From Branchinecta lynchi (Eukaryota; Arthropoda; Branchiopoda; Anostraca; Branchinectidae), in the NCBI GenBank assembly GCA_023053575.1, contig JAKZAP010000014.1, positions 1,488,001 to 1,552,000 of the forward strand: a DNA stretch of 64,000 nucleotides, in the 5' to 3' direction. Made by a program: the position numbers and the translations under genes. Positions within the stretch are counted from its first letter, which is position 1; every line of letters starts with the position of its first letter. This document shows, piece by piece, positions 52,237 through 63,936 of this stretch. The notes below the pieces were generated by a model. It was not told the origin of the DNA. It did no database searches and worked only from the letters and a program-made list of their open reading frames with translations.

Positions 52237-54011
52237 GTGAATGATGTCAGGCAAGAAAGTTAGATTCAAATTTTCAAATAGTCATTAGATTATCTTGTCT
52301 AAAACTGCTGGATCATGTTTTTTGTAATGGCTTATGCAGTTCATTTGCGGGGGGGGGGGGGGGGGGGGGGGGGCTGCCCCCCTTCCCTTCCACGGGGGCT
52401 GAGAGCTACCCAAGAAAAACAGAAAAATATCCCTAAAAATCAGTTTTTCGTCTGAATGTTGAAATTTGTTTGCGCCGGATCAGTTGACCAAGGTCACTCA
52501 TGAAAATTTAACTTTTTAAATTCAAGAAAATTACCCATTGTTCAAGGATCAAATGTGTGGGAGTGGCGCGACAAATATCTTTGTAACATGGCGTCGAGTC
52601 AAGGCGTCACTTTACGATTTTTGCCTGGATAGTTGAGGTCCCTCTTGGAAATTCCAGAGGGGCACCGCCCCGAAGGAGCACAAAATATAAGAGTAGGAAG
52701 GGGAGAGGTCAGCAAACACTCATTGTCTTTTCCGCCAAACCCCAACTTGTTTATTTTGTAAAACGATAAGAAAAGTTTTAAACCTTTGTTTAACGCGGGT
52801 TATAGCAAAGGCTTTTCTGTTTCAGTTTTGTTTCGGATGGTCATTTTGTTAGGAAATGGTTGAGTTGAAGCACCTCCATGTACCTGTTTTCAGTTAAATG
52901 TCGCCCCCCCCCTTAGGTTTCAGCGAAATAACGCCTCTGGCCTTATGGGACTATGCTTTAATCACCCACAGTCGACCTCTATCTATACAGTTAGATAAAA
53001 ATGACCCCGTCCAAATATAATAATGTCCAAATAAGCCTACATCTATGTAGGGTACGATAAGCTACCATATAGGAACATGCAGTAACAGGGAAAACATGAA
53101 ACTACAGCTCACATTGATTTCCACCGTCATTTCTTGAAGATGTATCTAGTACTTCCTTTGTCGCTCTATCTTGTTTCACCACCAAATCGTAAAAGCATGA
53201 CACAAAGGAACACATAAAAAACTCTATTCTTTGTGCAATTGAGCTCTATCAGAATCCAAACCACACAGAAGAGCAACTAAAACGCGTGTCTTACGCCACT
53301 TTGAAATTGGCTCCAGAGGCTTCATGCTCACATTTCATTGGTGCGGAATCTTTAACTCCTCTGTTGTTCAGACGCCATCTAGGAATTCAGGAATGGTAAT
53401 ATAGTGCCAGGTTTGTACGCTGAGCTGCACTTCCAGCATGGCTGATAGGTGAGCGCTAGGTTTCTCTACAGTCGTACTAATAATGGCCATGCGCCGCACG
53501 AGGACTCGCCAGTCGCCACTCACAGTCACAGAAGAAGAGATTAGTCGATTTAATTGTAGATCCAAGATAAGACCAAGATATGTGATTACTGAAGAAGTGC
53601 ATCTGAGAGTGTTAGGTTAACTCGCAGGTTTGAAAAACGAGGATGTCATCTGTTCCATAAAGAGATTCCGAATTTCCTCTTTAGCATATTTATGTTCATA
53701 TTCTGTCCGCCAACATAGGCATAGCCTTGTGGAATCAGTGTGGAATTGCAGAGTTGGTTTGGCTATAAAGTTTAACAGGATTGTATTGGCTTAACAAGGT
53801 TGTTGAAGATACTACCAGCCAAAGGCTTCACATAGCTGTGATGCGTGAATCATGAGCGAGGATGGTTAAACTAGTTTGAAAAGTGATATCAGTTTTAAAG
53901 TCAGCTGACAGCTGGCTGGCTGGCTGATAGCTTCTGTTGACTGTTCTTCACCTCACAGCAACACAGCCGAGAGCAGACTGGGAGACCTTGACAAAGTGAC
54001 TATTCAGTAGA
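52237..54011. other. Upstream region of the candidate gene, no other gene seen
   Basis: Poly-G run of about 24 at 52349-52372. An open minus-strand frame at 53368-53565 has no recognisable domain or splice context. The last 100 bases (GCTGGCTGGCTGGCTGATAG, ACCTCACAGCAACACAGCC) would be 5' UTR of the next entry. Confidence 0.35.
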
Positions 54012-54048
54012 ATGTCGTCTCTAGGAGCAGAGGAAAATAATGTCACAG
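54012..54048 (+). CDS. Candidate gene, exon 1 (start)
   Basis: ATG at 54012 encodes MSSLGAEENNVT plus one base; donor ACAG|GTGAGA. Short and by itself weak, but its phase fits exon 2. Confidence 0.45.
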
Positions 54049-55291
54049 GTGAGAATGGGTGAGAGTATTCCTATCCAGAGTCGTTATAGCCAAAATGTTT
54101 GGGGGGGGACGAGGCATTTACCGACTGGCTGGTAATTTTACCGACTGTTTCTGCAGAAAAACAACTGTTTTCAACAACAGAAAATTACAGTTTTGAAAAT
54201 AATCGACTGATTTTCAGAAAAAATATACTAATATTCAGAAAAAACTCGACTGTTTTCATGGAAAAAATCAACTGGTTTTACAAAAATTTGCTGAGCTTCA
54301 CTTGACTTGGTTAATTTTTACCGACAGTCCAGCAGCTTTGGGGGGGCACCCCCTCCCCCCCCCCAGTTGTGACGCCCCTGTTCCTATTGACCACAAATGC
54401 CTGTTTGTAGCCTAGGCTATTTGGAATATGGATTGTGCTAGCTGATCATAGCATACGTCATGCCATGGGACAAATTAGGGTATGAGCGGCGGTAGTCAGG
54501 CAGTTAACTCCTCACTTAGCTTTGAATCACCTTAAAAACTAAACCACTCAACTCACAGGTCTCATTTATGTATTAAAAAATTCGTTTGAAAATCACGCTT
54601 CTTTTTGCCGTTTCTTTATACCACTGTTGCCAAACAAGAATGCTCCACTTGATTTTCGCATATTCTGCCCAAAACTATATTCACGGGCAGTCCTTTTTGT
54701 GCTCAGATAATCACAGGCAATCACACTTAAACTCGGGCTGCTTCATTTCGGTTTTGACACTTATGGTGGTTTGTGCTGCTGATTTTTAGATGGCAATAGT
54801 GGATGGATGTTGAGCTTCAGTAGAAGAAAAGAATATATGAGGCACAATATTTAAAATTACCTCAAGAGGAAGAAAAATCAGGTAGCTTAAACCAAGTGCC
54901 CGAGATTAACTCTTGGCCGGGCGATGGCAGGAACTAGTTGATGTAATGCCCGTGTTTATCTGCTGTCCGCGTACCGCCGCTCATACCCTATGCCTAAATG
55001 CTATCCAGCATTTGCCAAAAATCCCTGTTTACCCTAGCCTAGGTTATCCCAAACAGATGCCAAATGCTTGGTACGCCACCGCTGGTCTTCCTATGATTTG
55101 TCTATAAATTTGTCTGTCCATCTGTCCTTCTATCCAGCTATTCATCTGTCCTTCCATCCATATTTCATTTCATTTATTTATTTATGTCCACCAAAGCTGG
55201 CAAGTAGACAAAATAGTATAAAAAACAAGTAGTAGGTCTACAACTGACGAAGAAAAACCATACTTCTACAGGATCTACATTCAAATCATTT
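54049..55291. other. Candidate gene intron 1, first part
   Basis: GACTGTTTTC and AAAAATCAACTG-type words repeat at 54120-54290. TTCATTTATTTATTTATGTC near 55166 is a probable minus-strand retroelement tail. No gene seen. Confidence 0.4.
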
Positions 55292-56350
55292 AAAACAAGA
55301 CCAAAAGTTTCGATGGGATACAAAAAAAATCAATATTTGACCCAGACAATTGGGTCTTGTCTTCGCCAGACTCTTTGAAGTATTCTACTATTATAATTCA
55401 GAATCAGATTAAGGCCAAATAGCTAATCATCTGAGAAAACCAAGTTCAGATATGGATTCAGCATGTGTGTTTATCCCTACAAGTCATATCTGTTTTGACA
55501 AAAACTTCCTGCCACTTCTGCCAATTTCCCGGTTTCAGCTGAATTCCGGAACTACTTGTCCGGCGACAAAAGAAAGCTTAGAAACGAACTCAGCGTATCT
55601 TCTTTCCCCAATATTGAACATCTAATCAACTTCAAATAAAAATTTAACTTATAGCAAATTTTACGACTGCAGCAGGATTCCGGTCGAACTATATGTGCGG
55701 GTAAAAAATTATTTTCATACACGGATTCAGCATCTGTTCTTACCCCTAAAATCGTATATCTAATCAACTACAAATAAAACTTTAACCGCTTCCGGTCTGG
55801 GGCCGGCTTTCACACAAGTCCTTCAGCATGTCTTCTTACCCCTAAATCGAACATCTAATCAACTCAAATAAACTTTTACTTTTAACAAACTTTCCGGTTT
55901 TGGCCGGATACCGGGCGAACCACTTGTCCGGCGAGAAAATGGTTTTCACCATCAAGTTCGGCATGTCCTCCTACCCCTAAATCGAACATCTAATCAACTT
56001 CAAATAAAACTTTTACTTTTAACAGACTTTCCGGTTTTGGCCAGATTCCGGGCTAACTACTTGTCCGATGACAAAATGGTTTTCACCATCGTGTTCAGCA
56101 TGTCTTCTTACCCCATAATCGACTACCACATTATCTATTTAAAAATATTTCATATGCCCTTTAATTTTCCTCCACCCCTAAATTTAGGGCTACAGAGCCC
56201 ATCTACGAACTTGACCTGACTCTTGACCCAAAGAATCCTCACACCAAGTTTCATCAAAATATATCGAGAGTTATAGTGCGCACAGACAGACGGACGGACA
56301 CCTTTTGCGTTGTCATAGGTATCCCGCCACTTCGTTTTGGGATCCCAAAA
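55292..56350 (+). repeat. Family A repeat, copy 8
   Basis: Full-length: AACAAGACCAAAAGTTTCGA at the start, about five units, the 3' domain, and TTTTGGGATCCCAAAA at the end. Confidence 0.88.
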
Positions 56351-57102
56351 TTGCACTAATTGAATATCCACCTAAAACTTCAACCAAAATACAATCAATC
56401 AACGCAATGCATTAGATAGACTGTGCTTTATCTGAAATTTGTTTTAACAAAATGTTTCCCTTTCTTTTTTAAACTCACTATTTTTTTTCAATCATAATTT
56501 TCTATCATAAAAAAAAAAATTAGTTTGAATAGCCTAAATTTGCAAAAGTTAAAAATGGTAAAAAAAGGAATTTGACAAGGAAGCTTGTCAAGTTTATTTT
56601 CCAGCTTGAGTTTATAGAAGACCCTTGCCAAGAAAGGCCAAAATATAGCTCTAATAAAATTCGTATCCACTTTGCAGTGTCAAATATGATTTGCAGTCAG
56701 CTTGGGCTGGAGGAATTTATATGGTCATCTCAGCTTGACAAAACCAAATCAATGAGGCTAATATCAAGTTAGACATCAAGTAGAAAAGCAACTGTCTTAT
56801 TTAAATTAGGCTACAGATACTACGGAAGACAGTCATCGTCAGAAAAGCCCAGGTGTCTAGGAAGCTGATGGACAATCAGTCCTCCTTCGAGAAACTGCTT
56901 CCACTTTGGAGATATCTTGATTGTGATAGCCCAGTTTGTTGAGACAGCTGTAGAACCAAATATAAGATGCATATATAATAGAATGTCTGGGAAGTTTTAT
57001 AAATATAATAAATTCTTCCTTAGATAGATAGAAATAGATAGAAAGTTTATTGTAAAATCGACTTTCGTGGTTATAAACCAAATTTTTGATTGTTATAAAA
57101 AA
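56351..57102. other. Intron with family D fragment and (TAGA)n
   Basis: AGAAGACCCTTGCCAAGAAA and CAAAATATAGCTCTAATAAA (56605-56665) are a family D arm, followed by CAGCTTGGGCTGGAGG. A (TAGA)n stretch lies at 57024-57045, with GAAAGTTTATTGTAAAATCG as a likely minus-strand retroelement end. Confidence 0.5.
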
Positions 57103-58349
57103 GAAGACCAAAGGTTTCGATGGGATCCCAGAAATTCAATATTTGATCCAGACAATTGGGTCTTGTCTTCGCCAGATCCAGTCTTCGCCAGACTCCTTGA
57201 ACATTTTTACTAGTAAGATTAAAAAAAACAGGTTAATCATCTGAGAAAAACAAGTTCAGGTATTGAATCAGCATGTGTGTTTACCCCTATAAGCCATCTC
57301 TGTTTTGACGAAAACTTCCTGCCAGTTCTGCCAATTTCCCGGTTTCGGCCGAATTCCGGAACTACTTTTCCGGCGAAAAAAGAAAGCTCAAAAACGAACT
57401 CAGCGTATCTTCTTTCCCTAATATTGAACATCTAATCAACTTCAAATAAAAATTCAACTTATAACAAATTTTCCGGCTCCAGCCGGATTCCCGTCGAATT
57501 ATATGTTCGGGTAAAAAATGATCGTCATACACGGATTCACCATCTCTTTACCCCTAAATCGAATATCTAAACAACTACAATTAAAACTCTAACTTTTAAC
57601 AATTTTCTGTTTTGGCCGGATTCTGGGCGAACTACTTGTCTAGGTAGAAAATTGTTTTCACATAAGTGTTCAGCGTGTCTTCTTACCCCTAAATCGAACA
57701 TCTAATCAACTGCAAATAAAACTTTTACTTTTAACAAACTTTCCGGTTTTGGCCGGATTCCGGGCGAACTACTTGTTCGGCAAGAAAATAGTTTTCACTA
57801 TTGCGTTCAGCATGGCTTCCTACCCCTAAATCGAACATCTAATCAACTTCAAATAAGACTTTTACTTTTAACAGACTTTCCGGTTTTGGCCGGATTCTGG
57901 GCTAACTACTTGTCCGGCGATAAAACGGTTTTCACCATCGTATTTAGCATGTCTCGAACATCTAATCAACTTCAAATAAAACTTTTACTTTTAACAAACT
58001 TTCCGGTTTTGGCCGGTTTCCGGGCGAACTACTTTTCCGATGACAAAATGGTTTTCACCATCGTGTTCAACATGTCTCCTTACCTCATAATCGACTATCA
58101 CATTATCTGTTTAAAAATATTTAATTTGCCCCTTAATCTAAAACCCCTCCCCCACCCTTAAATGTAGGGCTAAATAGCCCATCTACGAACTTGACCTTAC
58201 TCTTGACCCAAAGAATCCTCACACCAAGTTTCATCAGAATATCTCATTCCCTTCGAGAGTTACAGTGCGCACAGACGGACGAACGGACAGACGGACAACT
58301 TTTTGCGATGTCATAGGTATCCCTCCACTTACGTTTTGGGATCCCAAAA
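57103..58349 (+). repeat. Family A repeat, copy 9
   Basis: Longest plus-strand copy, about seven units, complete at both ends. Two adjacent units (57720-57960 and 57960-58090) are very alike, suggesting recent unit duplication. Confidence 0.9.
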
Positions 58350-58457
58350 AAAGAATAAATTGCAATATGTGTCAAATGTCAGTACACCTAAAAATCTGTC
58401 ATGGTTAGTTAAAAAATTTCACGAAAAGTAACAAGAACTGTTCTGTATTCTTTCCAA

Positions 58458-59160
58458 TTAATCTCTTTGTTCCTGCAATAATGAAAAGTGCCTAAAACGC
58501 GCTACGTATTCCAGGGTGGGTCTAATGAAAGAGGTATAATATTTTAGTAGGTGAAACTGGGGTATTTTCATTTTTGAAAGGAGTTTTAGATTTTGTAATC
58601 CCGCATTTGCACGTCTCAGCATGTCCTGACAGTGCACTTCCCATTTTAGATCTGGGGTTATGATAGCACCCCGTAGCCTAATATTCTCTGCCTTTATTAT
58701 TTCTGGGAAAGAGATAGTTAAGACCGCTGTTTTCGCGAAGTTAACTTTCATGTTACTATTCTCTGCCTTGTCCGCTACCTCTTGGATTACTAGCCTAGCA
58801 TTATTCATTATATAAATACACTTACTTACTTACTTACTTACTATTAGGTTACAATGACAGGTTCTGACAATACTCAAGTCGTCTACGTACTTCCAACGGC
58901 TTCCCTCATCTGCTGCAATATCGTTTATCATTACCAAAAAGGAGAGGATCCAAAAAGATAGCCCTGTAGGACTCTATAAAAAAAAAAAATTTCTTCCGAA
59001 GAAACACCCTTATACTTTTTTTTTTTTTAGGAACCCAACACTAATTTTAATCAAGCAGGGGCTATGTTTAGTTTAATTAGCTTTTCCACGAGTACTTTGT
59101 GGTTAATTAAGTCTATCATGTTTGAAAACTCTAGGAAAGTGACATGATTTAAAAGAAAAA
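58458..59160 (-). pseudogene. LINE reverse transcriptase remnant (CR1/Jockey-like)
   Basis: Minus-strand pieces in order: FKHDRLN/IDLINHKVLVEKLIKLNI, a broken PQG region, FLVMINDIAADEGSRWKYVD then DLSIV (YVDD box), a (TAAG)n insertion at 58820-58840, then MKVNFAKTAVLTISF, RLRGAIITPDLKWEVHCQDM and FIRPTLEYVARFRHFSL. Stops and frame changes show it is dead. It belongs to a different LINE family from the element at 1051. Confidence 0.75.
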
Positions 59161-59210
59161 GTAGCTATAGTTCTCCATGTCAGTTTCGTTAACCTGTCTT
59201 TCCATTTTAG

Positions 59211-59309
59211 TTCTTCCACATGTTGTACTGAGACAAAAAAAGTCTTCAAATTTGAACAAAGTTCAGAAACTGAAAAGACGGATTTCCGACAGTCTAGGAA
59301 GACTATCAA
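59211..59309 (+). CDS. Candidate gene, exon 2
   Basis: Acceptor TTTCCATTTTAG, donor GTGAGT. It encodes (V)LPHVVLRQKKSSNLNKV and QKLKRRISDSLGRLS, a strongly basic segment with possible amphipathic helix. Confidence 0.6.
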
Positions 59310-59403
59310 GTGAGTACTCTTTTCCATTCAGTTTATTTAGATCGAGTATTCTGGGAATTATACCTTGCCCATGTGTGTCTGAAGAGGAAAAGGTCGACAG
59401 AAG

Positions 59404-59699
59404 GAGCGTGTTCCATCATACTTACAGTAGTTACTACGCATGACGTCACGAATTCTGGCTTTTTGCCGTCAAGGCTGGTACGATTTTTCTATTTTCCAGC
59501 AGAATATCATGCCACGGGTAAATGCGACCAATCACGTTAAAGAGATCCGTAGTTACTACGCTCCCGAGCGTGGTAAGCAAATAGTTACTATTAGTTACTA
59601 TTTCGAGAAGGTTCGAACGGTCAGCGTAGTAACTTTTGGTGAGGTTGGAACGGAAATAGTAACTAATAGTTACTATTTGTAGAAGGGTGGAACACGCTC
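59404..59699 (-). mobile_element. Family C MITE, copy 4 (target duplication AAG)
   Basis: 296 bp from GAGCGTGTTCCATCATAC to GGGTGGAACACGCTC, flanked by AAG at 59401-59403 and 59700-59702. It lies in intron 2 of the candidate gene. Confidence 0.87.
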
Positions 59700-59959
59700 A
59701 AGATTGGAGGAGCCGAAGGGCTCAGTGCGTATTGAAGGCAGGATGGGTTCAACAATGAATTATTCCAGCTTAATTGAATATCGATTCGTGAGCCGTCTTG
59801 ATATTTATACTCCCAACTCTTTATTTTAGCTATTGGATTCTTCACACATGTTTTCCCCAGCAGAACCCATGTATTAATCGAGAACATCTGTGCTTCCTGC
59901 TTGCCCCCTCCTCCATACATTGATCCTTGTTATTGTTTGCTAATGTATACCCGTTTTAG

Positions 59960-60073
59960 GCTTCAGCAGCAGAAAGTCCAAAGCTCACAACCATGATTTA
60001 AATACAGATGACCATCAGTGGCAAAACGCCGATGACCTTGCCACCCCAGATAGTGATGCGAACTTTTTGCAAA
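59960..60073 (+). CDS. Candidate gene, exon 3
   Basis: Acceptor TACCCGTTTTAG, donor A|GTAAGA. Only one of three frames is open, the one that continues exon 2. It encodes (S)FSSRKSKAHNHDLNTDD, HQWQNADDLATPDSD and ANFLQ. Confidence 0.6.
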
Positions 60074-60262
60074 GTAAGAATAAGCAGACTGCTTCTATCT
60101 ATCTTTGACCTTTCTGACTTTTAACGCTTGCTGGCATTGCTGGCTTCGATCTTTTTCTATCATCTATCTGTTAAGTTTTTTCGCCTAGGCAATTTTTTGT
60201 TATCAGTTGTTAGACTTATTTTCATGTCATCTGTTCCCACCTGATAGTGTGTAATGCAACAA

Positions 60263-61656
60263 GAACAAGACCAAAGGTTTCGATGGGATCCCAAAATTTA
60301 ATATTTGATCCAGACAATTTGGTCTTGTAGATATCTGGTCCTTGAACATTTTTACTATTAAAGGATCTGTCTTACCCATAATACTAATGCAACCTTCTTC
60401 CATAATCACTCCGTATATTTGTAAACCCGGATACCACTATTTCGTAAGGTATATTTTAACCTCTTTAACACAACCACGCTGATTTTCTCACTTGCCTTGT
60501 TTTGCTACCTTTGATGTGTATCACGCTGTCGACGGTTGTCTGCGAGATGCGAGAAGTTTTTCCATCAGAAAAACCGGTTAAGTAAATTGTTTCCCTGTTT
60601 CGCTATAGCCAACGGGTCTCGTAAAAGGCTTAAAACAGCCAAAACCGTGGGTTATTTGTTCAGGGAACAGCTTAGTTTTAAAGTATTCAAATATTTTAAA
60701 ATAATGTAAGTTGAAGAGTAAATAGTGCGAGGGGTCCTTTAAGATTTAGATAAAGAAGAAGGCCAATGGCTAATCATCTGAGAAAACCAAGCTCAGATAT
60801 GGATTCGGCATGTGTGTATTTACCCACACGTCATATCACTCATATCTACTTTGACGAAATTGATCAAATATTTCTGCCTTACTTCTGCCAAATCTCCTGT
60901 TTCAACCGGATTCCGGTTGAACTAATTGTCCGGCAAAAATTAAAGCTCAAAAATGAATTGAGTGTGTCTCTTTTACCCTTATATCGAACATCTAACAAAC
61001 TCCAGATAAAACTTTAACTTTTAACAGTTTTTCCGGTTTCAGCTGGATTCCAGGTGAACTAAATAATCCGGGTACAAATGATTGTCAAAAGCGGATTCAG
61101 CATGTTTTCTTATTCCTAAATCGAACATCTAATCAACTTCAGATAAAACCTTTACTTTAAAATTTTTTTCTGGTTTCTTCCGGATTCCGGGCGAACTACT
61201 TGTCCGACGAGAAAATGATTTCCGTATAAATCTTCAGCATCTCTTCTTACATTTAAATTGAGCGTCTAATCAACTTTAAATAAAGCTTTTTACTTTTAAC
61301 AAACTCTCCTGTTTTGGCCTGATTCTGGGTAAACTACTTGTCCGGCGAGAAAATTTCATATTCTTGTTCAGCCTGTCTTCTTACCGCTAAATCGACTATC
61401 TCGTTAGCTGTTGAAAACAAAATTGTTCGTCCCTTAATTTGAACTCTTCGCCCACCCGGCCACCCCTAAACCTAAACGTTGAGCTACAGAGCCGATCTAC
61501 GAACTCGACCTCTCCCTTGACCCAAAGAGTCCTCACACCAAGTTTCATCAAAATATCTCATTTCCTTTTGGAGTTATTGTGCTCACAGACGGATGGACAG
61601 TCGGACAACTTTACGAAGTCATAGGTATCCCCCACTTATATTTTGGGATCCCAAAA
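60263..61656 (+). repeat. Family A repeat, copy 10, interrupted by family B copy 3
   Basis: AACAAGACCAAAGGTTTCGA and GGGATCCCAAAATT at the start. Family A sequence stops at TTTTTACTATTAA (60361) and resumes at TTAAGATTTAGATAAAGAAG (60739), then four units and the end TTTTGGGATCCCAAAA. Confidence 0.88.
60362..60738 (-). mobile_element. Family B MITE, copy 3, nested in family A (TTAA duplication proven)
   Basis: 377 bp, minus orientation: AGGATCTGTCTTACCC ... GCGAGGGGTCCT, flanked by TTAA (60358-60361 and 60739-60742). Uninterrupted family A copies have a single TTAA at this place (ACTATTAAAATTTAGAAACAG-like, for example near 50840), so the duplication is demonstrated against empty sites. Confidence 0.87.
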
Positions 61657-61850
61657 AGGAAATTTTCATTCCCCCGAATCCGCATCCTTCATCTGGTCAT
61701 GATATTGTTTTTTGAGTCCATGTGTTGGAATATGTAAATTATTTTCTCTGTTGAAGACGGTTGCCGAAAGTGCAACAAATATCACATCTTGGAGGGATAA
61801 TTATCTTGTCAACAAAAAGCCCGAAAATCTCGTTTTTGTTCTTTTACTTA
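61657..61850. other. Spacer between family A copies
   Basis: No feature seen. Confidence 0.3.
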
Positions 61851-62383
61851 ATTCCTGGCCAACTGTATGTCCGGGTAAAAAATGATTGTCATATACGGAT
61901 TCAACATCTCTTCTAAATCCTAAATCGGACGTCTAATCAACTACAAATACAACTTGCTTTTTAACAAATTTTCCGGTTTTGGCTGGATTTGAACTACTTG
62001 TCCGGGTAGAAAATGATTTTCACGGAAGTATCCAGCTTTTCTTCTTACGCGTAAATTGAACATGTAATCAACTTCAAATAAAACTTTTACTTTTATACAA
62101 CTTTCCGGTTTTCCGGTTCTTACCTCTTAATCTACTATCTCATTAGCTGTTTAAAAATATTTTGTTTGCCCCTTAATTCGAACCCCCTCCCCACCCCTAA
62201 ATATAGGGCTTAGAGCCCATCTACCAACTCGACCTTTCCCTTCACCCAAAGGATTCTCATACCAAGTTTCATCAAAATACCTCATTCTCTTCGAGAGTTA
62301 TCGTGCTCACAGACGGACAGACAGACGGACAACTTTTGCAATGTCATAGGTATCCCTCCTCTTACGTTTTGGGATCCCAAAAA
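61851..62383 (+). repeat. Family A repeat, additional 5'-truncated copy
   Basis: It begins inside a unit (CCAACTGTATGTCCGGGTAA), has two further units, a shortened junction (TTCCGGTTTTCCGGTTCTTA) and a complete 3' domain ending TTTTGGGATCCCAAAA. Confidence 0.85.
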
Positions 62384-62484
62384 AAGAAAGAATCAAACAG
62401 TCCGACGGCAAATGGCGGGTAGTTAGATTCGCAGTTCGTTCAGCTTATTCCTTTTACTTTTGGCCAAACAAGTTTTAGATGTAG

Positions 62485-62637
62485 AAAGAACTAACTAGAA
62501 CAAAGAAAGAATTAAACAGTCCATCTGGAAATCGCTTCTCATCCACAAAAGAAGATTTCTTGGATGAAGTGAATGGGCTAGGAAGGAATTCTGTCTGTGC
62601 TTGGCTAGAGGAATGCGCACTAGCCGGGTTGTCGTAG
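62485..62637 (+). CDS. Possible terminal exon, unknown
   Basis: An open segment after GATGTAG encodes KELTRTKKELNSPSGNRF, SSTKEDFLDEVNGLGRNS and VCAWLEECALAGLS, then TAG. The composition is protein-like (acidic and hydrophobic alternation). It would need an incoming phase-0 exon, so it does not join exon 3 of the candidate gene directly. Speculative. Confidence 0.22.
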   Translation, partial: KELTRTKKELNSPSGNRFSSTKEDFLDEVNGLGRNSVCAWLEECALAGLS

Positions 62638-62706
62638 CCCAAGTATCAGGGAGGCCGTTCGAGGCTTACCAATCACAAGTTCCTACTCTATCGGTCTAAC
62701 CTTTTC

Positions 62707-62960
62707 CTGGGTAGAAGAGAGAGAGAATTTTATTGATAAAACAAAATGAACACATGTGAACCGGGGGCAGCCCCGTAAATTGTTCACCTGTCCTAAGGGG
62801 GTGAACACTAGGCTACAGCTACTACACTCTTTATCATGATATATAACGTATATACACAAACAAAAGAAACAAAGAACGACATGGAGAACAGAAACACCAG
62901 AACAAATCATCCGAGGGTCACTCATACAAATCTTAATACATTCGAAGATCGTATTACTAG
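62707..62960 (-). mobile_element. CR1-like LINE 3' end
   Basis: Read on the minus strand: TGTTCATTTTGTTTTATCAA, then TAAAATTCTCTCTCTCTTC as a microsatellite-like tail, preceded by a G/C-rich GGGGCTGCCCCCGGTTCACA stem. An upstream minus-strand frame (to 63087) is probably incidental. Confidence 0.5.
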
Positions 62961-63087
62961 AATAGTATCGGTTTCGACGGATCCTTAAAGTTACCCAACT
63001 TCTCACCCTGTCCCCCCCCCCCCCAGACCAGTTCAACTTTGCATTCCTCATTACAAGACCGAGAACCCAGGTGTAGGACTTAGTCAA

Positions 63088-63936
63088 CCGAGGTACGACA
63101 AGATTCCCAGTGGATCTTGTATGATAGTATTGGGTAGATTACTACTGGGCTAATGGAGTATTACTACTAATTACTATAACTGGTGAATTACTTAAAGGAA
63201 ATGCAGACGAAAATCTGTATCTTTCCCACATTTTTAAATTTCAAACCCTCTCCAAAAGCCCCCCCCCCCTTTAACTGCATTTTTTTTCATTTGCTTCGAC
63301 GCGGAAAGGAGGCACTTTTGACAAAACCGGTCATCCCGGTGGGGACGTGAAGATACGCATGCCGGAGTAGACCAGTGGGTGTAGAACACTATCTATCATT
63401 CTGGAAGCAAATTTTTTCAAAATACATCTTCCCATGTACTCGTGCACTGTCTCTTTATATACTGTCCTGTGCCTCTTTTATGCACCAAGCTACCGAATGG
63501 GCAACCCCTCGCAGCTACCTGACCCACCTAAACAACGTAACACCTGTGTTGGAACTGCTTGTAGTTGCTGACACTTGAATCAAGAATACTTGAATGTGGG
63601 TTATCAGCTTGGGCCAATATTTACTGGTTGATTCACGGATTAGAATTCTCTTACATCCCAGTCGCATTATCATATATACTCTAAGTTTTCCCAGATTGTC
63701 TGTATTTCGTCATGGCGCATATCGTAGTGCAAATTACGTTTAGCCGATAAGTTTTTCAGTTCCCGGGAATGCATTCAAGATATTTCGGAGAAATTACTAA
63801 TGCTACTCGTGAAGCTGTCAGGATCAGCCTTCTCCCGGTTTTCGTTACACCACCCCCTTAACCCCCCCCCCCCCTCCCCGTTTGTGTGCTAGTACATGAC
63901 TATGCATAGTTAGTGGTAATTTTTGTATTTTCTTTA
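63088..63936. other. Right flank, no gene seen
   Basis: Poly-C runs at 63013-63024, 63260 and 63865. GGGTTATCAGCTTGGGCC near 63598 is the motif that accompanies family D elsewhere. No coding frame is supported. Confidence 0.35.

Larger units (their letters stand above)
54012..60073 (+). other. Candidate gene of unknown function (first three exons)
   Basis: Exons 54012-54048, 59211-59309 and 59960-60073 join in frame (all introns phase 1) with good GT-AG sites. They encode 83 residues plus one base, open to the last donor. The peptide is basic around KLKRRISDSLGRLS (a possible basophilic-kinase site, RRIS), serine-rich (SFSSRKSKAHNHD), then acidic (NTDDHQWQNADDLATPDSD). I do not recognise the family. 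HQWQ followed by an acidic stretch recalls the segment before the PTB domain in Numb-type adaptors, but this is weak. Later exons were not found with confidence. Intron 1 (5.2 kb) holds two family A copies and a LINE remnant; intron 2 holds a family C MITE. Confidence 0.55.

Noticed and set aside
53368..53565. 65-residue minus-strand open frame
   Set aside because: No recognised domain, no convincing splice sites, no repeat relation; could be chance.
57886..58161. Open frames inside family A copies (for example 536-847 and 57886-58161)
   Set aside because: They repeat wherever the ~135-bp unit is tandem, change frame between copies and are not conserved in protein terms.
62683..63087. 134-residue minus-strand frame near the right edge
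   Set aside because: Most of it is the 3' UTR of a CR1-like LINE; no protein domain is present.
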